DNA of 64,000 nucleotides from NCBI GenBank assembly GCA_001579985.1, contig LRSR01007913.1, positions 62,001-126,000 on the forward strand, read 5' to 3'. The stretch comes from Hypsibius dujardini. Lineage: Eukaryota > Tardigrada > Eutardigrada > Parachela > Hypsibiidae. The notes below the pieces were generated by a model that was given only the letters and a program-made list of their open reading frames with translations, made no database searches and was not told where the DNA came from. Position numbers and translations under genes: made by a program. Positions 22,665-35,759 of this stretch are shown here, in pieces. Each line of letters begins with the position of its first letter. Position 1 is the stretch's first letter.

Positions 22665-25600
22665 CTTGCTGCGACAATTCCAGGGGCTTGACAGTCCCAT
22701 TTCTAATCACAATAAATTTCTTAAGACGCATATTACATAAAAGAAATTGTATGTAGAAAGCGCTTAAAAACGATTGCCTTGTAGTTGGATCCAATTGCGA
22801 AACAAAGAGCTATCAATGATAACAGTAACAGTATCAGTTAGACTGTTCAATATTAATCAGCGCAATCTTCCTGAGCTACATATACCATTGGACCAACTAA
22901 TTTAATGTAAGAATATTGTGTCAATAATGTCCTGATTATGTCCCAGCTACTGCTGTAATTTGGTAGTAATTTTGTTGCTGATACTTAACCTGCAAGTCAA
23001 ATGATATATAAAAATTTTATTTGCATCTTTTACTCCTAAGGATTTTGTGTTGCTTACTCTTACTATTGAAATATTATTCTACGGGACTCATTTTTTTAAT
23101 TCAGTGCAGCAAACTGTTGTGTTGTATGGATTACGAAAGAGCGTCAGACGTTTTGGTTTTCTAGTTGCTCGAAGAACTTGCCTATCGAAATGTGCATATA
23201 AAAAAAGATACCAAAGGCAATCAGTATTAGAGCGTTCTACGAAATTATCTATTAATTTGAGCAGTTTCCCAACATTTTTTCAAACTGGTTTAAAATTTAA
23301 GTCTGGTGAATAATTTCAGGACAGCGAAGGGATCCTCACTCGAAATGGTAGAGGGGGCATTGGGTCGCGACCCAGATATTGGCCATCCTCGAAACACCAC
23401 AGCCCACACAATGGTCTGAAACAAATTACTGATTGATGAACTGACACAACACAGTTATCGAAAAGATTCCACAATGTCCATATACAAAAAAGAAAGCGCT
23501 TCCGAAATAGCGGAAGAGGGAAAGCAAGAAAATTGACGTTATTGAAGCAACATACCCTGCGGCACGTACACCCGCTCAGCCCTTAGACCTCCTTACCCTT
23601 ATTACGTCCAATGACCGAATATACTGGACCATAGAGTCGCTAAAGCACAGGCGGAGTAGTGAATCAAAAATACAATCAGCGGACTTGAAGGGTCCTTGTG
23701 CCGGGGAGGGGACTCTCGATTGATGCCCCTCAAAAGAGCGGGATCGTGTCTCGTCAATGTGCATGCCAGACGCAACATCCGGACAACGGTATTTTGAGGC
23801 ATTGCGGCAGGGGAAGGGGAGAAAGGGAGGGAAACGGGGAGGAAATTACAACAATCTATCATTCTTCCCCTCCGCGGGCTCTCGCGCTCTCGCCCATTCA
23901 CTCTCTTCTCCATTCAAAATATTGTGTGCCCATCTGGACGTTGTCTAGTCGGAACTTCCTGCCGTAGACGATATGCGCCACATGTTGGGCAATGGTCTCG
24001 AGTATTGTAGGAAGGAGGGGTGTATATAGCGCGCTTCATGTGGAAGATCGATTATGTCATCAATCGCGGAGGCATTGATTTTATGCGGAAATCCGTTCCA
24101 TCTGGATGGGCAGACAGACAGACAAACAGAGAGCGCGGCGGCATGCTTTTGTTTGTGTTGTTGTTTGTAACAGCGAAAATATGGAAACAGAAACACGTAC
24201 GACCAGGAAGCTAGAATATATAAGAAACATTACTTTCCTTTAACTTTTACCATTTAAGAAATCGCTTTTAAATTATATTTTATATTTCGAAACAATCAAA
24301 TTTTATGAAATTCAACGAAATAATAAAAACGTAAAAAGAAAAATGACCATTTTTGGCAAATTTAATTAAAATATTTAATATATTTAAATAGCACTTCCTG
24401 ATACCAATCGCATCACATGTCGCCCCCCCCCATTTGTGAGTGGTTTAGTTATTTATGTGTTAAAGTAAAGTTTAGAAGGTTTTGCAAAAGGTACAATTTT
24501 CCATTTTCTATGTAATAAATTATCAGTAATAAATTATCAGTAAGTCGTGTTTCTGCGAAAAAGGAGCTACAGTAGCTTCCACTCCAGCAATTCCAGCAGG
24601 ATTTTCCAATACCGTATTTTACGGTTTTACTTTCCCGACATCCATCTAACTCCCCTGTGACCTAATTTCACCGTTTTTGCGGCCCTTAAAATATACCCCT
24701 TACCCGCATGTACAAAAACGCCCATATCTCAGATTGAATATTTTGACAGTATCCGATGACACTCTCAACTGCTGGCTCTTCCCCACCCCGTCGGTCCCCC
24801 TTTCCTGGATAAGACACCCGAGGTTGAAGACCTAATTTGTAAAGTAGTGATAATCTAAGCAGTAAATTATGTCCACTCTCCTCGCTTCACGCTTGGACCT
24901 CACCCTCATGCTTCTCTCTCTCTCTCGCTCTCTCAACGGCAAATCACTCCAAATTCCACTTCCAAAAAGCACACACAAAAATCCCCGAAGAAGTGGGTTA
25001 AATTTAAACTGCTACCACAGATCAGCTATCATCGCTGTCGTTCCGTCCTCCTCATCCCATCTCCGGCAACACGTTCTCTCAAGTAGTGTGTTTTCACATA
25101 TTTTGGAAGTGACCTAATTGGCGTGGCCAAATGTCATAGAGAGGAGCGAGTAGTGGTCAGTTAGCTTCCTGTCTGCGCGCCTCAAGGCTGCTACATAGCC
25201 CTTCTTGTTATGGGTCAAAATTCGAGTCGGGATGGCGGGGAAATATTTATGTCTTTTAGGCAGCTTCTGCTTCGTCGCTGCTCCTGTGACTGAAACTGAA
25301 TGGGATGTTGTTTAGCAATGGCGCGTCAGCTTCTCAGGCTGTTTTGAATTTGGTGTGTGTGTGAGAGAGTTGGGACAGATTGGCTGTTTGATGTCCCTGT
25401 CAGCAGCACAAGAACTGTCACACCATGTACTGCAAATGGCCCTATTTATGCCCGTATAATGCATCATATACGTATTTTCATCCCATTCCTGATCAAATGG
25501 AATAGTGTGATCGATATACACAAGATGTAGTACAACAATACGGTAACGACCTCTCACAGTTGCTCAATTTTTTAAAGGAAGACAAAATATCCATATTTTC

Positions 25601-26140
25601 AAGGCTTTTTTGCACTGCTTCGTTTGTTTTGATATCATGGAAATTTGTTTTGCTTAACTTTGTCCAAGCTTTAATCTTAATGAATACAGAATAAAAATCG
25701 TCCTTCGTTAATAATATGACACATAATTAGCCAATAATAATATGAAATTTTAAGAGAAATATTAAAAATAAAAATGAAAACTGGGTCATCTACAAACTAG
25801 CATTAAAATTCCAAGCTTCTTATCAGCACTCGCAGTTGTCAAGGACTCAAGGGATGCAGTATGATTATTAAGCGAGCACATACAGAACGGATCTTACTCG
25901 TGACGGAGACTACCTTTTTTCTACGTTTTTTCAATCTTGTTACTTATTACATATTTTTTAAAATCATACAAAATAAAAATGGCTCATGGGGATGAGATAG
26001 AGCCATTGGTGTGTGTGTGGAAGTTATCGCGGCGCCGCTATATGCAGCGTGCCACCTGTCCAGCACGCACACGACTCATTTATCACAACCAATTCAACAG
26101 CATGCATACCTTCACGTTGAGTTTCGTCCCACACACTCAC
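22665..26140. other. Intergenic stretch, nothing supported
   Basis: AT-rich and mixed sequence with short frames only. No domain, no paired splice sites and no RNA gene seen on either strand. Confidence 0.45.
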
Positions 26141-26149
26141 TTGGGACGA

Positions 26150-26790
26150 TTTTAAGAAGTGGAACGCAAAATGACGCCGCTTTCTGTTCTTCTAACAGAG
26201 CTACTATTATGATTGCTTTCAAAATATATTTCCTCAATCAGGCTCTGAATACTGTTTTTGACAGAATTTAGAAGATGAGAAAAAACTGGAAGATTCTATT
26301 TTCCCTGAATGTCACTGTAAAAAGTACAATTTTGTGACAAGGTTCAACTTAAAGAATTTTGACACTATCCCTCTCAGAATTAAATTTTAACTTGATTGGT
26401 ATTAGCAAACAAAAATTGGAAATCGGGGGTCAGGGGTAGGAATTATCAACCATTCTCAAGCCTGACTAGAAATTTCCGAACGATATTCCAGAAATGACGC
26501 CTAGCTTCGCCCCTTGACCTCTAAAAAATGTTCTGCTAGTATTAATGGATTTCAGGTTGAATTTTGAGAGGGATCGTGTTAAAATTCTTTAAATTGAACA
26601 TTTTCTCAAAATTGTAGTTTTTACCGGGACAATCGAGGAAAATAGAATTAATCTTCCAAAGTTTTCTTAACTTTAAGATAAAGTTTTCAGAGCCCGACTA
26701 AATACATTTTGAAAATCATCATAAAATATAGCTCTATTAAAAAACTTAAAGCAGAGTAATTTTGCGTTCGAGTTCTGAAAATTTTCCAAA
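26150..26790. mobile_element. Foldback DNA element, family 2
   Basis: The ends are inverted repeats: left AAGTGGAACGCAAAATGAC, right (reversed) ACTCGAACGCAAAATTACT. Inner pairs include TCAGGCTCTGAA with its mirror and ATTCTATTTTCCCTGAA with TTCCTCGATTGTCC-side partners. It shares sequence over its whole length with the copy at 56165-56635, for example CGATATTCCAGAAA and CCTAGCT(T/C)CGCCC. It has no coding capacity. Confidence 0.6.
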
Positions 26791-26799
26791 TTCAGCCTC

Positions 26800-27599
26800 A
26801 ATTCCCTAGTAGACCCTGTTTGAACTTAACCCCAGCTCAAATTCCTACAAATCAGTACAGGCAGTCTCATACCGGAAAAAGCAAAGAAAGGTATGTACAT
26901 ATATACCCATATGCCTCCTCCCTCCCGATACCGTATACATAACATAAAATACCTATACACCAGTATAAAATAATCACCTCATAAACCAGCAGAGGGGTAT
27001 TCAGCTAGTGCGTTAAACACATTCTTCTTAAAAGGCCCCGTCACACGGACAGGTCTATAGACACGTTCGAGTACCTTGATCTTCGGAAAACATTCCACGC
27101 GTCGAACCGTCTGTCTCTGTGTAGCACTTGGGATGGGTGAAAAATGTAACACTCTGTCCGTTTCGATAACACACAGTTGCGATAAGCATGCGCCCAGTTC
27201 GGTGTACGCTCTAAACTCACATATATAGGTTCGTCGCGTGGGTCCGTCGAACAAATACTGTATGACAATAAATAATACCGGTGCGATGCGATATGAGGGT
27301 CACTTTGTACACCGATAATCACTGTGATAATTAATTAACCGAGAACATTTTTTTGCTGTTTCAGCGGATTAAGGCATTTCCACACGCTTGAAAAAAATAA
27401 TAAAGGTAGAATAATAATAAATGTAGAATAGGATAATAATGATGATAGTACGTGGGCTTCTCTTGTCAGAGAAGGGCTCGACCCTCAAAACGGCGGTTAG
27501 GGTATAGTGGTCAAGTGTCGGGTTACTTTGGAAAGCCTTGTACTTAGAAAATGAAAGCCAAATCAGGGGTGCTCGATCGGTCCATATCTGATGAGTGAC

Positions 27600-27652
<53 letters not shown>

Positions 27653-28780
27653 CCATTGCTGGGATGCATGTATAGTTAGTTAGTTGGCCGTGTCTACGGC
27701 CGGAGGGGTCAATCGTTCATTTCGAGAGTCGCGCAGTGCGCTCTTCATGCTAAATTATTGATTTCTTGCCCGCAGACGGACGACGATTGCTGGTTTGTGG
27801 TATGGAGAAATGTTTTTACACAAAATACGAGACTACTGGATATACTTACAAACGTAAAATAATATAGTAAGTATATCAACTGCTGCTATGAAAACAAAGG
27901 GGGAAAAGAGGTATAGTTTAATTTGCGCAAATATTATAGTCAAATGTCATTTAGATGTTGGGATTAAAGGAGTTTTTAGTACCTTTAATAAGCTAAGAGA
28001 TGCTTACGCTAAACAGAAAAAACTTTCTGCAGATTGGAGAAATGTTTTTGTAATGAAACTATAAGAGGACATGCTCCCATCAAAATCTTGGTCAATAATA
28101 TGCGCATGTGAACTCCCAGCAGCTGGATTGTACCACAAAAAAGAATGTGAATCGATTGTTTGTTTTTTAGAACACTGCTGCCTGCGTTTATAGGTTCAAT
28201 CGGTCACGGCTCGTCGAGAGATAAACTACTTAAAACTTGACAGCCTACCAAGTAGTGTTGCATTTATCCACGGATAGCTGTCAGCCTCACTGAACATCTT
28301 AACGGATTATTACGTGTGGTGTGGTATATGTCTTATTATGAGCGGTGAATGGTGATCTGCACAAAACAGCTGTGCCTACACGGATCACATCTCCGGATCC
28401 TATTTTCAAATTTAACAGAAACAAATTGCCCTAGAAATATTATATGCGTCATGTGACTAAAGAGAACAAAATTTGTTTGTCTCATTTTTGTAAAACAAAT
28501 TCTAGCGAAATATGTTTAATGAGTCTTACCGGAAATCAAAGAAAAATCCGTTGAAAGATGAAAATTGATAAATGCAGAGCCAGTCTGAAGAGCCCGCGAG
28601 ATACCTGAGCGGTCAGAGGAAAGTGAGGGTTTGCTTGATATATGCGCAAAATAATCAAGGCCGAACGCGACCACCGCACGGTATCAAGTTATTATTAAGA
28701 GTACCGACCGCACTTGAAAAATTGGAAAATGAAGTGTCGCTCATTTATTAGAGAGAGAGAAAGAGTCAGGGGAGTGAAGA
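26800..28780. other. Intergenic stretch
   Basis: Apart from the GA repeat, I see nothing that I can name. Short frames only. Confidence 0.4.
27598..27649. repeat. (GA)n microsatellite
   Basis: About 50 bases of GAGAGA with three interspersed AAA interruptions. Confidence 0.9.
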
Positions 28781-28789
28781 GCTGATCTA

Positions 28790-28899
28790 ATATAGTCTCT
28801 AAACTTCGCTTGTGAGCTCGCAGTCGCTACTGCGTGCCGGTGGCAATCGTCGAAGTGAATTGATCGCTTCTCTATGCCGCTGTCCTTGACGTCATGTCG
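28790..28899 (+). other. Possible 5' untranslated first exon of the GPCR gene
   Basis: GC-balanced sequence ending GACGTCATGTCG|GTAAGT, a strong donor. It is the only good plus-strand donor upstream of the GPCR. If spliced to an acceptor just before 30836 it could add MS in frame ahead of the receptor's own ATG, but that acceptor is weak. This is inference from one splice site. Confidence 0.25.
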
Positions 28900-28904
28900 G
28901 TAAG

Positions 28905-30835
28905 TACACTTTCACTCGTACGTACTGTATGTAGTACTGTATGCTTTCACTTGAAGTTGATCGCCTGTCGATCGGGAGGGAGGACGAAAATTTGGATTTA
29001 TAATATAAATAAATAAATTAGAACACAATGGCAGAGCCAGAGTTGCCTGCCTTCGCATGTACATGGGAACAAGCTCGTGTGTTTTTATTTTTAATGTATA
29101 TTCAGATAATTAATTATTCCATGTTACAAAGATGACATCAAGTGCGTATTAGTAGTAATATTAATCTTTAATTAAATTCATTTCAAGCTTTTCCGAGTGA
29201 TTTAAGTACAGTAGCTGCTTTACGTATTAACTTTAATTAAGACATATAAGGGCGAGACACAGACGGCCCAAATAAAAATCAACTTGGCCAAAAAATTATG
29301 CACGCACATTAAATAGGCTGACCCATTTTCCTGGAGTTTGTCAAGTTTCGTTTTGCGCGGTCGCTCGATACGTAAACAATTCTCAGCGTAAACTACACAG
29401 GAGTGCATATTCACAAATTTTAATTAGAGCATTATTTTATCAGATGATTTCGGGGTGAGGTAAGCGCTTGCAGAACTGACTTTTCACATGTGGCTCCACC
29501 TGTCCCCAAATATACGGATTACATGATACATAACGCCAAATCCAGAACAGATACAAAAGTGTAGGAACGCACCATTAATCCGCGGGGAGCAACCTTTCCT
29601 TCCTACATATCCATATGGCAACCCTCCACAGTCTAGATTTTTGTGGACCCTCTCACTATACTTTTCCTTACATTTTCTTTGCATTCCAGTGCGCCATAGG
29701 CACAGGTCTCTTGATGACGTTTTAATCAAGTTCAAAGACTGTTGACATACGGGAGACCCTTTCCGGGATCCTTGGCAGGGTTTGTCCTTGAGGCGATCCG
29801 AAATCCCTCTTTGCCCCACCCCAGGTGATGCAGCATGTTAGGTGAGTTAGACAGAGGCTGGCATTGACATTTCCTTTATAGACAAAAACAACAGGGATAC
29901 ACGCACTTCCAAGATTGGTTCGATGTCAGGTGCTTACATAATTCGTTTGCCTCTTTCTCCCATCTTTTTTATTTTAAAGTAGGGCAAGACCTATGCTACT
30001 TGAGATACATATACGACACAAACAGTACCGGGGCAGTTCGTGCGGTAATTGGTGGTCGATCGACCTGTTCCTTGCAACGATTTTTATATTCTTCATACAG
30101 CCAACAAAATGTCCCGCGCTGAGCATTGTTGACATATGGAAGAGTCTAGCAACTCGTGACGCTTGTTTCCTGGTCTTCTACAAAGAAGAACACGATCCCC
30201 ACAGACAGCTGCTTTGTGCTGGGATATATCTAAGAAACCATGCTCCGTTTTCCTTCTCTCTTATCGAGGACAGGAGGTACCCGTGTACTTGGCCCTGTAA
30301 ATTCCTGCCCTTTCCCTATGTACAGTGTAGTATGTACCAGTATTGATTCATCCGTAATACAGGACAAGTTATGTGAATTGGAATTGGAATGGCTACGGAA
30401 AAACAAACTTAGAACGAGCCCCTTCCTTAGAGAGGAATACGAAACCGCTGCTTTAAATTGCCTTCATTAAATCACAGCACTGCATGGTATGGGTCGTAAT
30501 TAGTTCCCACACATCCGCACCAGAAATCGCGCGTGTTTATCCTGAGGCGAGAATAAATAACAGCATCTGTCGTCGGCGTGTAAGCCGAACCGGCTATTCA
30601 CGACATTTTTTTTACTTTGTTCACGCACTGTCGTCGAAAGACTTGACGTTTCCCTTTATATCTACGCGTAATCTTGGGTGTTCAACTGTTCGGATCTATC
30701 GGTTGCTACTACTACGGGTATGCAATGAAAAATCATACTTACTATATTTATAATTATATTTCTTGAGTTATATTTATTTATAGTTGTATTTGTTCATTTA
30801 CCTAGTTATATTTATTTGAAGTGTGTAAATTTGAG
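28905..30835. other. Intergenic or 5' intron stretch, unassigned frames
   Basis: A 117-codon plus frame (29993-30346) and a 111-codon minus frame (29484-29819) are open, but neither resembles a family I know or has splice partners. I see no other structure. Confidence 0.35.
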
Positions 30836-30838
30836 ATC

Positions 30839-33800
30839 ATGATAAGAAATTGGACCAACAATGAAATGTTATTTGATACCGGCGGGATCGACGACAACAC
30901 CTGCAGCCAGCTGCCCAGCACCTCACACCTGTCCTTGATTGCCTATCCCTGTTTGCTGGTTGTCTGCAGTCTAGGAAATGCTCTCAATGTTGTTGTTCTG
31001 CTGCGCCTGGAGAAAAAACTGCAGCTCAAGGAAGCGCTGTTGCTTGCTTTGTCACTTTCGGACATTGTAGTCATGTAAGTACACGACCGTATTTTCTGAT
31101 GACAATCAAAATGCTCTTTGCTTTTGATTTAAAGTTTAAACTATATATATATTACATATGGTTAAAACCATTTAATTCCAATTTCAAATAATGCGGTTAG
31201 AATGCTTTAAGGTGTCCAGAAAATTCAATTTACATTCATTTTTGCTAGAGACTGGGTTCACTTAATCCAAAAACTAGCTGTAAATATGGGCAATAAATAT
31301 CTAAATGTCTGCAGAAAAACCCTACAGAGGCTCCTTCTTTCTCTCCTGTAATGCAAAGCCTTAGTTTGAATGATTAATTTGTTTTGATCTGTTAAGCAGT
31401 TAGTTTTAACGTACAACCTTGCTAAAAATGCGATTTATCTAAAGGACGTAATTTGACACGCTTCGCATGAAAATGTGTTTTGGAATCGACCGACAGCGAA
31501 AGCACCGAGAATATTTGCCGCAAGCTCCACACGTGAACGGGTGCACCTTCTTCTTGTGCAATGTGTGAGTGAAGCAAACACGAAGTGCTATTTAAGAAAG
31601 GACCTGCAAAAGCACTCGGAGTCTGCTTCCGGTTGCATTCGATAACTATACCGAGCTCCGTAGCTTTCTGCTTCCATCTCTATCAATTCGTATTGCAAAA
31701 ACAGCGGATTTCTAATTATATTCTAGGACAGGGACGCATAAAAAGTAAATGCAGATGTAACGTAACGATTACTTAGCTTAAGTGCTCGTTTCTTTCGTTA
31801 CTGAATCTATAACAAAAATTTCTAGCAGCGGCAGAAATACATAAAAAATGTAATATATTCTTATGGCAATGTATACGTATCAGAACCTTGGGCATTTTTT
31901 GTGACTTACTGTGATGCTCTCAATTCATTGTCAACCATAGTCCTACTGATTTTCACATCATTTTTGCAATGACAAAAATTCCACCCTTTATTTTTTCGTT
32001 TCAGGTGGTTCTGTTTGCCGTTGTACTTGGAGCTTCATGCCTGCCACCTTCTCAGGGCCTTAACACAGCCGACCGACAGTTTCGATCACGGAATCATCTG
32101 TTTCCGATGGCTGCATTACTCGTTCTGTTACATTTCTGACGGGTACATAGTACATACAATGTGTAAATATACAGAAGGACATATAGGAAGGAATGCTTCT
32201 AATATACATAAACCCGTCACACATTACATTACTAATCACTACATTACTGATTACATGTTACATTACTAATCAGAGCAGAGCACTTAATAACTAATAATTA
32301 ATAACTAACAGTTAATTATTAATTGTAGATCAGTACTAAAATATCGTTTATTTCGTCGTAGAATTTTGGTGCTGTTTTCATGCGAACGTCTGATGGCATT
32401 CCGGTGGATTCACACCCACCGACTTGTGAGAAATCGAAGGCGTTTGGCCGTCTTCGGGATTCTCGTTGTCAGTGTAATTGCCGTTCTGATCACCCTTGAA
32501 TGGGTCGTGGGCCCTTACTACGTTACTGGCCTCGAGAGGATTCATCTAGCAGCGGCGGAAAATTCCACGCGGACATTTGAGATCCCGACGTGGTTGCGGG
32601 AGTGGCAGGAGGTCCAGCAGGCCTTTGACGTACGTCCTCCTAAAATTATATATATACATATCTGGTGTCGCTAAGAGTCACAATTATCCTTAAGGCGGTG
32701 GATATTTAATCCAGTGCTTGGTCCTTATAGTTAAGGAGTTTAACGAACCTGGCAAAATATTGCAATACTTCAGATGGGTGATGGGAAGGCTTCTTAATTG
32801 GAGAGTATGTTAGCAGCTGATTGAACGTTAGTACCGTGTATTTACTGTACGTAACGATGAATCAGGAAATTCAGTCATTATTATGTGTAATTAATAGTAA
32901 AATTAGCTAGTGCTTTACTTATAGAAGTAAAAAGAGAATAAAAATATTTTCCTTACATACAAGCTATAATCCCTAGCTATCATCAATTGTTCAAGGAGGG
33001 CTTCAGGATATTTGGAAAATCTTTATTTTTTACCGTCTCCTGTACGGTGTAAATAGGCATTTTAACTGCATGCCATTCACTTTGGACTAATTTTGCTACA
33101 ATGTGTTTGCAACATTTTCAAAACAAATGAGCATTTTATGTGTTCTTAACTTAATTTTAAACAAATTTGGCAAACTCTGGTATTGACATTAATATGATAG
33201 TCTAAGTTTAGTTCTACCTTCCCTATGATGCCGGTATGATATACCAAGGAAACGCGGCAGGTTGAATCGGTCGGGTGGCGGAGGGCGCCACTAATGTAAA
33301 TTGTAAAGAACGGTGTGTGTGAAGCTGAATGAGTGTTTAAAATTTACACTTGTGGCGCCCTCTGCCACCCGAGCGATTCAATTCATGTAGCATTCAACCC
33401 GCCGCGTTTCCTTGGTATCTGTTATCTATATATACTACTATCTACTTATAACAACATAAACCATTTTTCAATTAGCTCAGTTTTTCGTTCTTTATTCCAC
33501 TGTTTCAAATGAATAATTACATTGATATCGAATACTAATTTCAGTTTGTATCCGCAACTGAAATACCCTATAAATAAAATGTTCTACTTCAGATAGCCTT
33601 CCCAATTGCCATCCTGTGCGTCACGCTGGCCGTCAACCTGTGGCTCCTGTGTTACCTCCGGAAGAGTCTACGGTTCTCCGTACGATTTCGTTCAAGGTCA
33701 CTGCGCAGCGCCGGCTCCCTGACCAACGGCAACAGCAGTGAAGGTTCCTCTGGCATCAACATGTACGTCCTCCTTCTGGGCTGCTCATCCCTCTACTTCA

Positions 33801-34102
33801 TCACACAGTCCCCGGCGGTGGTGATTAACACGATCGCATACCTTTGCTCCAGCGACAAACAGCTCCTTGATCCTTCCGGAACGTTGGCGCTTTTACGACC
33901 TGTGGCGTGGACTCTGTCCAAGCTCAATTATTCCGTCAATTTTCTCGTCTATGCCGGGCTGAGTCGACGATATCGTACCCTATCGAGGGATACACTGTGT
34001 GGGGGCTATACATCTCTCCAACGGTCAAGTGGAAGAGGGGAATTGGCGGACATCCCGTTAACCACCCCGTTGACCAAGATTCGTAATTTTTCTGACGATT
34101 AA
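30839..34102 (+). CDS. Rhodopsin-class (class A) G-protein-coupled receptor, peptide-receptor-like
   Basis: Four exons join in phase: 30839-31074, 32005-32142, 32362-32629 and 33593-34102 (stop), giving 383 residues. Donors are GTAAGT, GTACAT and GTACGT; acceptors are TTTCAG, CGTAG and CTTCAG. The N-terminus has a glycosylation site (NWT). Seven membrane helices are visible. TM1 carries GN (SLGNALNVVVLL), TM2 carries LSLSDIVVM, and a cysteine sits before TM3 (IICFRWLHYSF). TM3 ends in CERLMAFRW in place of DRY. TM7 has NFLVYAGLSRRYR in place of the usual NPxxY. The short N-terminus and these motifs fit invertebrate neuropeptide receptors of the FMRFamide/GPR139-like type, but the ligand cannot be told. 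The start was taken at the first ATG of the exon. Long introns carry a small inverted-repeat element and a zinc-finger relic. Confidence 0.85.
31440..31565 (-). pseudogene. Relic of a C2H2 zinc finger, antisense in a GPCR intron
   Basis: Minus-strand frames read HTLHKKKVHPFTCGACGKYS, then in another frame FSCEACQ. This pattern fits C2H2 fingers with a His-containing linker. No open gene surrounds it, and the frame is lost within about 40 codons. It is probably a decayed copy of a finger exon. Confidence 0.4.
33241..33419. mobile_element. Small inverted-repeat element (MITE), 179 bp
   Basis: Perfect 18-bp terminal inverted repeats (ATACCAAGGAAACGCGGC) continue as imperfect pairing through GGGTGGCGGAGGGCGCCAC and its mirror. 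Non-coding, in the last intron of the GPCR gene. Confidence 0.75.
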
Positions 34103-35300
34103 TGGCGACTGATTTTACGGAGCGAATTTGTAGACTCCAAGCTTCTGTATGTTTTTATTTTTATTTTTTTATATGCTTGTTTTACTAAATTACTCACAGT
34201 ATTTCCCAGCCACGCACTACTTAACACGCGACATTTGGTGATGTTTTATTTCGAACCCTGGTGTTGCGGTATTATACGTAAGACAGAAATACGTGTACAT
34301 TATTTTTGTGTGAAAGAAATGGAAGAAATGGGCAAGTATTCAAACGCGCTTTCCAAATGAATCCTCCCAGTTTTAGCACCCAACTCTAACCTGGGAAGAT
34401 TTTCAAAGAGCAAATTCAGAATCCCCCTTCACTATTTTGTTAATAGTCCCATATTTATGATAAACAAAACAAATTATTTCGCCGGTGTGGTACTGGAGAT
34501 TTTTTTGGCCGAATTTCAAAGATTCAAATAACAGTGCAAAAGTCCCAAATAAAGATCAAGAGCCTGAGCTTATTACTTGAGACGATTTGCAGAAGGGGGA
34601 ATAACGCAGAATATCCCGAATTAATTTGTTTAAATATTAATAATAAACATTAAGAAATGATTTCCAAAATGAATATTTCATCGGTGTGGCTCCGAAAGCT
34701 TTTTTCGCAAGAGCAAAAATTTATGGAAGATACTATTTTCCCTCATTTTCACTGCCAAATCATCAGTTGTTAGAAAAGCTTGATTTCACGATTTTTGATA
34801 CCATCCCTGGTCTAATTCTATTTGGAAGCGATTAGCATCAGCAGATTCTTTTTTGAATGCCACGGGCGGAAATACAAGTCATTTTTGAAATGCTACTCGA
34901 ACGTTTCTGGACTGATTTTAAAACTATTCCATAGCTCCGCCCCTAAAAATCTAATTTTTTTTTGATTCCAAACTGAATTTAGAGAGAAATAATATCAAAA
35001 ATCATTAAATTAGAGCTTTTCCAAAAATGAAGTTTTTGAAAGGAAGAGGAATTTGCGTTCTCCCTCCGAAAACCGGCCCAAATTAGTTCCAAAAATTCAA
35101 CCCGAAATTCAAATTCAAAGATCCCAATCCTTGTTTAGAGCACGACTTGTGCGCTGTATTGTGCCATAGAGGTCGCCCACTACTGCTGGGTCTAGCGCGA
35201 ATAGAGCTGAAAGTTCTGGCAATACATTAGATAAGAGTATATGTTGGTACATAGTTGGTGCTGAATATCCAGTCCAGGGTTTCGGGGGAGGGATTCACAC
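34103..35300. mobile_element. Intergenic region with a diverged family 2 foldback element
   Basis: From about 34455 to 35070, sequence similar to the family 2 foldback copies at 26.2 and 56.2 kb can be followed (GGTGTGG, GAAGATACTATTTTCCCT, CATAGCTCCGCCCC, GAATTTGCGTTC). It is interrupted and diverged, so its ends are approximate. The first 300 bases hold the GPCR 3' UTR. No coding sequence seen. Confidence 0.45.
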
Positions 35301-35308
35301 AACTGCAG

Positions 35309-35489
35309 GACAAAGTCACGCACAAAAAAAACAAAAGCCGAGGGAGCAGATACCATCATCTACTTGGCGCTCTTGCCGCCGCAGACGTCCGCTTCCGATA
35401 CGAAGCCTGAACCGCGCGGAGAATTCGTCTACGAGCCTCGCATCTACGACCGGCTGAATGAAGAGGTCAGTTTGAGGAACACGCGGTAA
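35309..35489 (+). pseudogene. Orphan last exon of a carbonyl reductase (CBR1-like) SDR gene
   Basis: An acceptor-like CTGCAG at 35308 opens a frame that reads KAEGADTIIYLALLPPQTSA, then PRGEFVYEPRIYDRLNEE, with a stop at 35487-35489. This matches the C-terminal end of NADPH carbonyl reductases (EGAxTPVYLALLPP...GxFVxEKxV). CBR1-type enzymes are short-chain dehydrogenases that reduce carbonyls. The catalytic YxxxK and the Rossmann part are absent: no other CBR exon appears upstream within reach, where a foldback element and the GPCR gene lie. It is therefore a fragment left by duplication, or the last exon of a gene with a very long intron. I consider a fragment more likely. Confidence 0.6.
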
Positions 35490-35759
35490 TGTACCATAAT
35501 AAAATCATACTTGAAACTATTTGCAATTCCGACAAAATTCTGATTAATGGCATATACGTATTCATCAGAATTTATAAGCACGCTGCTATATACAGTAAAT
35601 GTATTTTGCCTTACAGATTCCCTCTATCGAAATCCTTGAAAAGTTCTTGCCCTCCTTGGTGCATCATTCGAACAGAAAGCGCGGCTACAGAATATTCAAT
35701 TCATTCAACAAAAACATTCAACCCATTCTTCATAGTTTCTTGTTGGATATAAGCACTGC

